A DNA stretch of 64,000 nucleotides, taken from the NCBI RefSeq assembly GCF_014636775.1, contig NZ_BMEQ01000003.1:170411-234410 (forward strand). Reading direction: 5' to 3'. The translations under genes were made by a program, and so were the position numbers. Origin of the DNA: Kocuria dechangensis (GTDB taxonomy: Bacteria; Actinomycetota; Actinomycetes; Actinomycetales; Micrococcaceae). Shown here piece by piece: positions 1 through 7,171 of this stretch. The notes under the pieces were generated by a model. The model made no database searches, was not told the origin of the DNA, and saw only the letters and a list, made by a program, of their open reading frames with translations. Position 1 is the stretch's first letter, and the number at the start of each line of letters is the position of its first letter.

Positions 1-80
1 GGGGGGGGAGAAGCTGATGTGCGGCTTTTCATCAGGGTACTGCGGACCGCTGGACTGACGGTGTCCGGCGCCGTCCCCAT

Positions 81-138
81 AAAGGCCCACAAAACAAAGG
101 CCCACAAAACAAAGGCCCACAAAACAAAGGCCCACAAA
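81..138. repeat. 15-bp direct tandem repeat, about 3.9 copies
   Basis: The unit AAAGGCCCACAAAAC occurs three times exactly (81-95, 96-110, 111-125), followed by a 13-base partial copy. Copies abut without spacers, so this is a short tandem array. It is AT-richer than its surroundings and sits just outside the stop codon of the ABC-ATPase remnant. No function is evident. Confidence 0.9.
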
Positions 139-148
139 CCGTCGGGGC

Positions 149-283
149 TCAGCGCAGGCGGCCGTCGCGCATGGTCACGGACCGGTAGGCGAGCGGGACG
201 AACTCGGTGTCGTGGGTGACCACCACCGTGGCCGTGCCGAAGCGCCGGGTCGCGTGCACGAGCAGGTCGACGACCTCCAAGGC
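149..283 (-). pseudogene. 3' remnant of an ABC transporter ATP-binding protein
   Basis: Reading the minus strand in frame with the stop at 149-151 gives about 44 residues that match the end of a MacB/LolD-like ABC ATPase. They include VVVTHD (the switch/H-loop region, with the conserved His), then a typical tail ending in TMRDGRLR. The Walker A, signature and Walker B parts are absent. The homology stops near 283, where plus-strand LuxR-like sequence begins. I read this as a truncated, non-functional gene end. Confidence 0.75.
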
Positions 284-398
284 CCTGTTCATCTCCGAGG
301 CCACGGTCAAGACGCACCTGGTGCACATCTACGACAAGCTCGGCGTGGACAACCGCACCCGGGCGGTCGACCGGGCCCGCGCCCGGCGCATCATCTGA
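282..398 (+). pseudogene. 3' remnant of a LuxR/NarL-type response regulator (HTH domain)
   Basis: The last 38 codons of an open frame ending at 398 read ALFISEATVKTHLVHIYDKL and so on. This is the recognition helix and end of a LuxR_C (GerE) DNA-binding domain, as found at the C-terminus of NarL-family regulators. The receiver domain and the first HTH helices are missing, and the upstream frame is antisense to the ABC-ATPase remnant. It is a truncated gene fused to unrelated DNA, probably not expressed as a functional protein. Confidence 0.75.
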
Positions 399-503
399 GG
401 GGGCGACCGGAGAGGGTGGCGTCATATCCCGGACCGCTTCGCCGTGTCTATGTACTTTCGTCCATTTGCAATGAAAAATACAGGAGGAACGAAGGGAGAA
501 GGC

Positions 504-1148
504 ATGCGCGTCACGGTGTTCGGAGTCGACAACCCGGTGGGGCGAGCGGTCGTCGACCACCTGTTCTGCCGGGGGTTCGAGGTGCAGGCGTTCGTGGTCG
601 ATCCGAGGTCCGCCGCGGGCCGGTGGGGGAGCGACGTGCGGGTGACGGTCGGGGACGTCACGGACCCGGCCGCGGTGGCCGAGGCCGTGGCCGGGAGCGA
701 GGCGGTGATCAACGCCCTGGACCCCCGCCTGGACCGTCCTACCGCGGACGGGGCCCTGGTGCGGGCGACCACCCACATCGTCGCCGCGATGCAGGCCCGC
801 GGTGTGCGCCGCTACATCGGTCTCGGCGGCCCGGTCACGGGGATCTCCCCGAACGAGCGGCCCTCCACGTGGCTGCGGGTCCACCGGTCCGTCATGGCGG
901 CCCTCCATCCCCGGCGGTACCAGCAGAAGGAGCAGATGCTCGCCGTGGTCACCGGCGCCGACCTGGACTGGACGATCGTGCGGTTCGTCCACCGTGCCCC
1001 GGGCGCGGGGCACGGCGTGGGGTACGTGGGGCGCTTCGGGCACGACCACGTGGGCATGTGGACCACCGCCGCCGACATCGCCGGCTTCGCCGCCGCCCAG
1101 GTCCTGGAGCACCGCTTCATCGGTGCCGCCCCGGCCATCAGCCACTGA
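504..1148 (+). CDS. NAD(P)-binding oxidoreductase, NmrA/SDR-atypical family
   Basis: This 214-residue protein begins with a Rossmann beta-alpha-beta (MRVTVFGVDNPVGRAVVDHL), in which the glycine-rich loop is a relaxed GxxxxxG. Next come an acidic segment GDVTD and a strand like the SDR NAG strand (VINAL). It resembles atypical SDR/NmrA-like proteins that bind NAD(P) and often act as redox sensors or small reductases. The catalytic YxxxK is not obvious; YQQKEQM near residue 139 is the closest match. An ATG at 444 is also open, but 504 follows AGGAGG and GGGAGAA at 482-500, so I use it. The preceding 70 bases are unusually AT-rich and may hold the promoter. The substrate is unknown. Confidence 0.75.
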   Translation: MRVTVFGVDNPVGRAVVDHLFCRGFEVQAFVVDPRSAAGRWGSDVRVTVGDVTDPAAVAEAVAGSEAVINALDPRLDRPTADGALVRATTHIVAAMQARGVRRYIGLGGPVTGISPNERPSTWLRVHRSVMAALHPRRYQQKEQMLAVVTGADLDWTIVRFVHRAPGAGHGVGYVGRFGHDHVGMWTTAADIAGFAAAQVLEHRFIGAAPAISH

Positions 1149-1278
1149 GGTCGCCGACGGTCCGGTCCACCGCCTGCACAGGGTCACAATGATGCGTGCC
1201 GCCCGGCCGCTCTGGAGAATGGACGCTGTGAGCTGGACCCGCGCCGGGTGCGGCCCGAGCGGAAGGCGGTGCCGTCCC

Positions 1279-2226
1279 ATGGGTGGAGTGTTCCGCCACG
1301 AGCTCACGGTCTCGGACACGGAGGTGGTGGCCGCGCTGGGGGACCGGACCGGGATGCACTTCGGGTACAGCTCCACCGATCCGCGGTTCTCCTATCGTCT
1401 GTCCCGCGCCGGGGACGAGCGGATGGCCGTGTCCCAGGTGCACGTGGGCGGGGTGATGTCCCTGTGGGGGGACACCGGGACCTTCACGGTGGCCGAGGTG
1501 CACGGGGTCCGGTACGACTGGCAGACGCGGGAGGAGGCCGGCGCCGCCGCCGCGGGGTCGTCAGTGCTGTTCCGTCCCGGCCATCCGGCCCTGGCGGTGA
1601 TCGAGGACGCGGACGTGACCCTTGCGCACCTGCCGGTGGAGCTGGTGCAGGAGACCGCCGACACCGTGTACGGCACCGACACCCCGGTGGCCTTCGCCTC
1701 CTCCGCCCCGGTCAGCGCCCGGCTGGGACAGTACTGGTCGCAGGTGGCGCACTGCGGGATGGGGCTGCTGGGCACGCAGGCCTTCGACGAGCCGCTGGTG
1801 CGCAGCCAGATCACCCGCCATCTCTCCGTGGGCCTGCTCGAGTGCTTCCGCCTGGTCGGGGACCGTCACGAGCGGTACCTGTCCATGGAGGCCCAGGCCC
1901 ACCGGTACCGGCTCGCGGTGCAGTTCTTCGACGACTCCGCCCCGGACCCCATCACCGTCGAGGACGCCGCCCGCGCCGCCGGGACCACCACGCAGGCGCT
2001 GGTGCGGGCGTTCCGCGCCAACCACCCGCTGGGGCTGACCCCTGCGCAGTACCTCCGCCGGACCCGTCTGGACGCCGCCCACCGGGACCTGCAGGCCGCG
2101 GACCCCACCGCCGGGGACACCGTGAAGAAGATCGCAGCCCGCTGGGGGTTCGCCCACCCGGGCCGCTTCGCCCAGTACTACCGGCAGATCTACGGGGTCA
2201 GCCCACGCGACACCCTCTGCCGCTGA
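1279..2226 (+). CDS. AraC-family transcriptional regulator
   Basis: The C-terminal 100 residues form a two-helix-turn-helix AraC domain. The first HTH lies around ITVEDAARAAGTTTQALVRA and the second around TVKKIAARWGFAHPGRFAQYY, followed by the family tail YRQIYGVSPRDTL. The N-terminal 200 residues look like an effector or oligomerisation domain (AraC_binding_2-like), with no recognisable ligand site. The frame stays open far upstream. ATG 1279 follows GGAAGG, while GTG 1228, ten bases after GGAG at 1214-1217, would add 17 residues, so the start is uncertain. It lies between an oxidoreductase and an ABC export pair, either of which it might control. Confidence 0.85.
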   Translation: MGGVFRHELTVSDTEVVAALGDRTGMHFGYSSTDPRFSYRLSRAGDERMAVSQVHVGGVMSLWGDTGTFTVAEVHGVRYDWQTREEAGAAAAGSSVLFRPGHPALAVIEDADVTLAHLPVELVQETADTVYGTDTPVAFASSAPVSARLGQYWSQVAHCGMGLLGTQAFDEPLVRSQITRHLSVGLLECFRLVGDRHERYLSMEAQAHRYRLAVQFFDDSAPDPITVEDAARAAGTTTQALVRAFRANHPLGLTPAQYLRRTRLDAAHRDLQAADPTAGDTVKKIAARWGFAHPGRFAQYYRQIYGVSPRDTLCR

Positions 2227-2317
2227 CCGCTGCCCCGCCGGCCGGGCCCTGGTCCTCCCGGTGACGCGGCCGGCCACGCCGCGGACACCGAGAACCCCGA
2301 GACCGAGGAGCCACGAC

Positions 2318-3304
2318 ATGACCCCCGTCATCCGAGCACGCGGACTGGTGAAGGACTACGGCCCGGTCCGGGCCCTGCGCGGGGTCGACCTGGAGGTCCA
2401 CCCCGGGGAGGTGTTCGGCTTCCTGGGCCCCAACGGGGCCGGCAAGTCGACCACCATCCGCCTGCTCGTGGACCTGCTGCGCCCCACGGCCGGCACCGTC
2501 GAGGTATTCGGTCTCACCCCGGCCGCGGGTGGAGCCGAGCTGCGGATGCGGATCGGGTACCTGCCGGGCGAGCTGGCCTTCCCGGCGCGCCTGGACGCCG
2601 GTGAGTACCTGAGACATCTCGCGGCCCTGCGCGGCGGGCGCGGGAGGCCCCGCATCGATGAGCTCGCCCAGCGGTTCTCCCTGGACCTGTCCCGTCCGCT
2701 GCAGGCACTGTCCAAGGGCAACAGACAGAAGGTGGGGCTGGTGCAGGCCTTCATGCACGAGCCGGACCTGCTCGTCCTCGACGAGCCGACCAGCGGCCTG
2801 GACCCGCTGCTCCAGCGGGAGTTCCGCCTGCTCGCCCAGAAGTCGGTCGCCCGCGGCGCCACGCTCTTCCTGTCCAGCCACATGCTGGGGGAGGTCGAAG
2901 AGGTCGCCGGGCGCGTGGCGATCATCCGTGAGGGCCGGGTCGTCGACGTCGACGACGTCAGGGCCCTGCGCGCCCGCGCAGGCCAGCAGGTGCTGCTGCG
3001 CTTCGCCGAACCGGTGTCCCTGGCGGAGTTCGACAGCCTGCCCGGGGTCCAGGACGCGGTCCTGGACCCCTCCGACGGGGTGAGCCTGAGCTGCCTGCTC
3101 CGCGGTGATCCCATGCCGCTGCTCCTCGCGGCCGCCCGGCACCGCGTGGTGCGCTGGCAGGTCCAGGACCGTGAGCTGGAGGACCTGTTCCTGGACTTCT
3201 ACCGCGCACCGGACCGCACCCCCCCGCGGGACAGCGCGACGTCGGGTCCCGCCGGCACGGAGACCGGCACCGAGACCGGCACCGAGAAGGAGGCCGCGCG
3301 ATGA
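2318..3304 (+). CDS. ABC transporter ATP-binding protein (ABC-2 exporter type)
   Basis: This 328-residue ATPase has Walker A GPNGAGKST at 37-45, a signature loop LSKGNRQ at 131-137 (a common variant of LSGGQ) and Walker B LLVLDEP at 151-157, then the D-loop and the switch His of SSHML. The layout resembles CcmA/NatA-type subunits of drug or polyether exporters. GAGGAG at 2305-2310 fixes the ATG at 2318. The last 40 residues are a low-complexity tail with a GTET repeat. The stop overlaps the permease start (ATGA), so the two form one translationally coupled transporter. Confidence 0.92.
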   Translation: MTPVIRARGLVKDYGPVRALRGVDLEVHPGEVFGFLGPNGAGKSTTIRLLVDLLRPTAGTVEVFGLTPAAGGAELRMRIGYLPGELAFPARLDAGEYLRHLAALRGGRGRPRIDELAQRFSLDLSRPLQALSKGNRQKVGLVQAFMHEPDLLVLDEPTSGLDPLLQREFRLLAQKSVARGATLFLSSHMLGEVEEVAGRVAIIREGRVVDVDDVRALRARAGQQVLLRFAEPVSLAEFDSLPGVQDAVLDPSDGVSLSCLLRGDPMPLLLAAARHRVVRWQVQDRELEDLFLDFYRAPDRTPPRDSATSGPAGTETGTETGTEKEAAR

Positions 3305-3337
3305 CCGCCCGAGAAGGAGGCCGCGCGACGACCGCCC
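3284..3337 (+). repeat. 27-bp tandem duplication over the ABC stop/start junction
   Basis: Bases 3284-3310 and 3311-3337 are the same 27-bp unit (GAGAAGGAGGCCGCGCGAYG...) with one T-to-C difference. The first copy holds the Shine-Dalgarno GAAGGAGG, the permease ATG and the ATPase stop. In the second copy the ATG has become ACG. The permease therefore carries nine extra N-terminal residues from the duplication. Confidence 0.85.
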
Positions 3338-4125
3338 CAGCAGGCACCGTGCTGACCGGTGTGCTGAGAACCCGTCGTCGGTCCCTGGTGCTGTGGGCGG
3401 TGGCCGTCTCGGCCGTCGCGACCCTGTACACCGCGTTCTACCCCAGCATCGGCGGGGACAAGATGGCGGTGATGATGCAGTCCATGCCGCCCGGGTTCAT
3501 CACCGCGATGGGCTTCGACAGCATCTCCACCGCGGCCGGGTACGTCTCCTCGACGGTGTACTCCCTGCTCGGGGCCATCCTCACCCTGGTGTGCGCGATC
3601 GGGCTGGGCGCACGGCTGATCGCCGGCGACGAGGAGGACGGGACGCTCGAGCTGGAGCTGAGCGCACCGGTCTCGCGCCTCCAGCTCTACCTCGAGCGCC
3701 TGGCCGTGCTGTGGGTGGGCGTTCTCGTGCTGGTCGTCGCCCTCAGCACGGTCCTCGCCGTCCTCTCCGTGCTGCTGGAGCTGGAGCTGTCGCCGGTCAA
3801 CCTGATCGCGGCCGGCACCGGTCTGCTGCTCTTCGGCGGCGCCCTGGGCACCGTGGCGTTCGCGACCGGGGCCGCGACCGGCCGGCGCGGGACCGCCCTC
3901 GCCGTGTCCGCGGCAGCGGCCGTCGTGGCCTATCTGCTCAGCTATCTCGGCCCGCTCGTGGACGCGCCCTGGATGGAGGATCTCTCCCCGTTCCACTGGT
4001 ACATCGGTGGCCGTCCCCTGTCCACCGGCTTCGACTGGTCGGGCCTGGGTCTGCTGGCCGCCCTCGCCCTGGTGGCCGCCCTGGGCGGAGCCGCATCCTT
4101 CACCAGGCGCGACCTCATGGTCTGA
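3301..4125 (+). CDS. ABC-2 type exporter permease
   Basis: This 274-residue membrane protein has about six hydrophobic segments (first LVLWAVAVSAVATLYTAFY, last LALVAALGGAASF). It carries the LIAGDEEDGTLELELSAPVSR loop found in ABC-2 permeases of the TetronasinABC/polyketide-exporter type (GxxEDGTLELLL in relatives). It would form the channel driven by the preceding ATPase at the cytoplasmic membrane. Its start overlaps the ATPase stop by ATGA. No substrate is evident; relatives often act in antibiotic export or self-resistance. Confidence 0.88.
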   Translation: MTAREGGRATTAPAGTVLTGVLRTRRRSLVLWAVAVSAVATLYTAFYPSIGGDKMAVMMQSMPPGFITAMGFDSISTAAGYVSSTVYSLLGAILTLVCAIGLGARLIAGDEEDGTLELELSAPVSRLQLYLERLAVLWVGVLVLVVALSTVLAVLSVLLELELSPVNLIAAGTGLLLFGGALGTVAFATGAATGRRGTALAVSAAAAVVAYLLSYLGPLVDAPWMEDLSPFHWYIGGRPLSTGFDWSGLGLLAALALVAALGGAASFTRRDLMV

Positions 4126-4168
4126 GCCGCAGGGATCCGCGGGCGGCCCGGTCGGTCGGGGACGGAGC

Positions 4169-5596
4169 TCAGCCGCGCTTCTTCTCCGCGGCCTCGGCGG
4201 CCTCAGCAGCTTTCGCCGCCGCGAGGATCTCGGCGGCCTCGGGGTGCTCGGCGACGTAGTCCTCGTGCACCTCCTGGACGTTCAGGTCGATGCCCTGGAT
4301 GTTCTTCGGGACCAGGGACACCGCGATGAGCGAGACGGTCGCGATGCCGGCGATGTACACGCCGATCGTCCAGGACATGCCCGTCTGGTTGAGCAGCAGC
4401 TGGGCGATCATCGGGGCGAAGGCACCACCGATGATGGAGCCGAACGCGTAGCCGATCGAGACGCCGGAGTAGCGCACCCGGGCCGGGAACATCTCGGCGT
4501 ACAGGGCGGACTGCGGGCCGTAGGACGGGCCGAGGCCCACGGTCAGGATCACGATCGCCAGGGCGAACAGGGGCAGCGAGGCGGTGTCGAGCAGGAACCA
4601 CATCGGTACGGCCCACAGGATGATGATCGCGTAGCCGATCTGGAAGGTGCGCACGCGCCCGATCTTGTCCGAGATCCAGCCGCCGAACATCGTGAAGACC
4701 AGCCAGCCCACGCCGCCGATGAGGGAGGCGACGAGGGTCTGCGAACGGGGCATCCCCAGGACGTTGGCGCCGTAGGAGGCGAAGAACGCGATGACCAGGT
4801 AGCCGGCCGCGTTGTTGGCCGCGAAGATCAGGGCCGCGAGCGTGACCTGCTTGGAGTTGTGCTTGAAGAGCTGGCCCAGCGGCGCCGAGGACTCCTTCTT
4901 GCGCAGCTGCATCTCCTTGAACACCGGGGACTCGTCCACGGTCTTGCGGATCAGGTAGCCCACGACGATGAGCACCACGGAGGACAGGAACGGGATGCGC
5001 CAGCCCCAGGCCGCGAAGTCCTCGGGGGACATCGCGGAGGTCAGGGCGAACATGAAGGTCGTCGCGAGCAGCATGCCCAGCGGCACGCCGATCTGCGGGT
5101 ACGCGCCGAAGAGCCCGCGCTTGTGCCGCGGCGCGTGCTCCACGGCCATCAGCGCCGCGCCGCCCCACTCGCCGCCGGCGGAGAAGCCCTGCATGATGCG
5201 CAGGAGCACCAGGAAGATCGGGGCCCACACGCCGATCGCGGCGTAGGTCGGCAGCAGGCCGATCAGCATGGTCGCCGCCCCCATGCCCACGAGGGTGAGG
5301 ACCAGGACGATCTTGCGGCCGTACTTGTCGCCCAGGTGGCCGGCCACGACCGCGCCCAGCGGACGGAACAGGAAGCTGATGCCCAGGGAGGCCCAGGCGA
5401 CGACCTGGGCGAGGCCGGCGTTGTCCTCGGACAGCGGGGAGAAGTACAGCGGTGCCAGGACGAAGGCGGCGGCCTGGGCGTAGATGAAGAAGTCGTACCA
5501 CTCGATGGTGGTGCCCACGAGGGTGCCGGCGAGGACCTTGCGCTCCTCGTGGGACATCTCGTGCCGCCCGGCGGGGGCGGAGGTGTCGTGCGCCAT
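4169..5596 (-). CDS. MHS-family MFS transporter (metabolite:H+ symporter)
   Basis: This 475-residue protein has 12 predicted membrane segments. It carries the MHS hallmarks GTTIEWYDFF near residue 30 and a loop 2-3 motif close to GHLGDKYGRK. It then has the family loop QGFSAGGEWGGAALMAVEHA and a GWISDKIGR half-repeat. The family (ProP, KgtP, ShiA, CitA) imports carboxylates, osmolytes or betaines by proton symport. The C-terminus is a charged Ala/Glu-rich helix (AKAAEAAEAAEKKRG). ATG 5596 is used; longer readings upstream have no family support. The divergent upstream DNA carries a TetR-like palindrome and a second inverted repeat. Substrate unknown. Confidence 0.85.
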   Translation of the reverse strand: MAHDTSAPAGRHEMSHEERKVLAGTLVGTTIEWYDFFIYAQAAAFVLAPLYFSPLSEDNAGLAQVVAWASLGISFLFRPLGAVVAGHLGDKYGRKIVLVLTLVGMGAATMLIGLLPTYAAIGVWAPIFLVLLRIMQGFSAGGEWGGAALMAVEHAPRHKRGLFGAYPQIGVPLGMLLATTFMFALTSAMSPEDFAAWGWRIPFLSSVVLIVVGYLIRKTVDESPVFKEMQLRKKESSAPLGQLFKHNSKQVTLAALIFAANNAAGYLVIAFFASYGANVLGMPRSQTLVASLIGGVGWLVFTMFGGWISDKIGRVRTFQIGYAIIILWAVPMWFLLDTASLPLFALAIVILTVGLGPSYGPQSALYAEMFPARVRYSGVSIGYAFGSIIGGAFAPMIAQLLLNQTGMSWTIGVYIAGIATVSLIAVSLVPKNIQGIDLNVQEVHEDYVAEHPEAAEILAAAKAAEAAEAAEKKRG

Positions 5597-5651
5597 GGGA
5601 TCTCCAGTGTGATCGGGGACTGACGTGTCCTCGGGAGCCGAACGCCTAGTG

Positions 5652-5665
5652 ACCGAACGTTCGGT
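5652..5665. promoter_or_regulatory. Perfect 14-bp palindrome, TetR-type operator candidate
   Basis: ACCGAACGTTCGGT is a perfect inverted repeat 56 bases upstream of the MHS transporter start. Its form is typical of TetR-family operators in Actinobacteria. No tetR gene adjoins it, so the regulator would act in trans. Confidence 0.55.
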
Positions 5666-5695
5666 ATTGGGAGTGATACTACGGGCGGAAGTGAA

Positions 5696-5749
5696 CTGTG
5701 TCACCACTCGGGCCGGATGATCAAAGGATGTATCAGAATTGTGACACAG
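5696..5749. promoter_or_regulatory. Spaced inverted repeat CTGTGTCAC ... GTGACACAG
   Basis: Two perfect 9-base arms at 5696-5704 and 5741-5749 flank an AT-richer 36-base stretch upstream of the MHS transporter. The separation, with centres about 45 bp apart (four helical turns), would suit a looping or double-site regulator. No protein assignment is possible from sequence alone. Confidence 0.4.
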
Positions 5750-5821
5750 GGCACCCTCCGCGCAGAACATGACGGTCGCCCGCCGGGAGACGGGGAGCTC
5801 CGGCGGTGCGGGGACCGCAGA

Positions 5822-5865
5822 ACGCCGCAGGGCCCGGTCCTCGGGAGGACCGGGCCCTGCGGCGT
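5822..5865. terminator. Strong hairpin terminator
   Basis: A perfect 20-bp stem (5822-5841 with 5846-5865) and a 4-base loop lie 24 bases past the stop of the leftward MetE-like gene. There is no T-tract, as is usual in high-GC Actinobacteria. Confidence 0.8.
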
Positions 5866-5889
5866 GGCGGGGGCGTGAGGGGCGGGGGC

Positions 5890-7107
5890 TCAGCGGTAGA
5901 GCCGCTCCGTGGCCAGGCGCGCGCCCTCGACGAGGGACTCGAGCTTGGCCCAGGCGATCTGCGGGTGCAGGCGCCCGCCCAGCCCGCAGTCGGTCGAGGC
6001 GACGACGTTCTCGCGGCCCACGACCGCGGCGAACTGCTCGATCCGGTCGGCCACCAGCTCCGGGTGCTCCACGACGTTCGTCGAGTGGGAGACCACGCCG
6101 GGGATGATGACCCGGCCCTCGGGCAGCGTGTGGTCCTTCCAGACCTTCCACTCGTGGGCGTGGCGGGCAGAGGCGCCCTCGAAGGTGTAGCCGCCCGCGT
6201 TGATGGTCAGCATCAGGTCCACGAGGTACTTCAGCTCGAGGTCCGTGGTGTGCGGGCCGTGCCAGGAGCCCCAGCACAGGTGGAAGCGGACCTGCTCCTC
6301 GGGGATCCCCCGCAGCGCGTGGTTGAGCGCCTCGACACGCAGCTGCGTGAACGCCAGGTAGTCCTCGACCGTGGGCTCGGGGTTGATCTGGTCCCAGGAC
6401 TCCGCGATGGAGGGGTCGTCGATCTGCACGACCAGCCCCGCTCCGGTGATCGCCAGGTACTCCTCGCGCATCGCGTCGGCGCACGCGTAGACGAGCTCCT
6501 CGTCGGTCCTGTAGTACTCGTTCGTCACGCGCGCCGCGGAACCGGGGGAGAGCGCGGCGACGAACCCGGTCCCGCCGCCCGTGGCCTGCAGGGCGGCCTT
6601 GAGGCTGCGGATGTCCGAGGCCACGGCCTCCTGGCCGGTGTAGCTGAGCGGCCCGGTGATCTTGGGCTGCTTGGTCGAGGACCGTCCGGTGAGGATGCCC
6701 GACGCCGGGTCCTCGTACGCCTCCCGGAAGCGCTCGCGGTCCCGGCGGTCCGGGAAGCTCGTGAGCACGATGCTGCCGGGGGAGGAGCGCTTCTGCTCGG
6801 TGGACGCCCATCGGTCCTCGTCGGACGGGGTGAGCCCGCCGAGGCGGCCGAAGGAGTAGTTCCACCAGGCGCCGTAGTCCACGGCGCTGGACATGGTGTG
6901 CCCGTACTCGCCGTCGTTGACGACGTCCACGCCGATCTCGCGCTGCCGGCGCACCACGTCCTCGACGCCCGCGGCGAGCTCGTCGGTGAGCTGCTCGAAC
7001 GTGATGGCGCCGTCGGCGTACTGCTGGTTGGCCTCCAGCAGCCGCGGGGTGCGCGGCAGGGAGCCCACGTGGGTGGTCTGCACGTGGTCGGTGTTCTGCA
7101 TGGTCAT
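5890..7107 (-). CDS. MetE-like cobalamin-independent methionine synthase family protein (copy 2)
   Basis: This 405-residue protein corresponds only to the C-terminal catalytic barrel (Meth_synt_2) of the roughly 750-residue MetE. It starts with HVGSLPRTPRLL, the conserved substrate-loop motif. It ends with the zinc-site STDCGLGGR near residue 372, and HLCWGSWHGPH lies between. Lacking the N-terminal folate-tail domain, it may take methyl groups from a carrier other than polyglutamyl methyl-folate, as proposed for core-MetE proteins. GAGGAGGAAA precedes the ATG. It lies 64 bases after its close paralogue, so both should be controlled by the SAM riboswitch at 8390-8489. Expected role: methylating homocysteine or a related thiol. 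Confidence 0.85.
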   Translation of the reverse strand: MTMQNTDHVQTTHVGSLPRTPRLLEANQQYADGAITFEQLTDELAAGVEDVVRRQREIGVDVVNDGEYGHTMSSAVDYGAWWNYSFGRLGGLTPSDEDRWASTEQKRSSPGSIVLTSFPDRRDRERFREAYEDPASGILTGRSSTKQPKITGPLSYTGQEAVASDIRSLKAALQATGGGTGFVAALSPGSAARVTNEYYRTDEELVYACADAMREEYLAITGAGLVVQIDDPSIAESWDQINPEPTVEDYLAFTQLRVEALNHALRGIPEEQVRFHLCWGSWHGPHTTDLELKYLVDLMLTINAGGYTFEGASARHAHEWKVWKDHTLPEGRVIIPGVVSHSTNVVEHPELVADRIEQFAAVVGRENVVASTDCGLGGRLHPQIAWAKLESLVEGARLATERLYR

Positions 7108-7171
7108 GCGTTTCCTCCTCGGGAACGGCGGGAAAGACGGGGGAGCGCCGGGCGGGCCGGGCCGGCGCCGG

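Noticed and set aside
81-138. CRISPR array
   Set aside because: The 15-bp units are contiguous with no spacers and there are no cas genes in the window.
4169-6865. 898-residue leftward frame covering the MHS transporter and more
   Set aside because: Only the part after ATG 5596 matches a family; the rest is the antisense shadow of the MetE-like gene and crosses a terminator hairpin.
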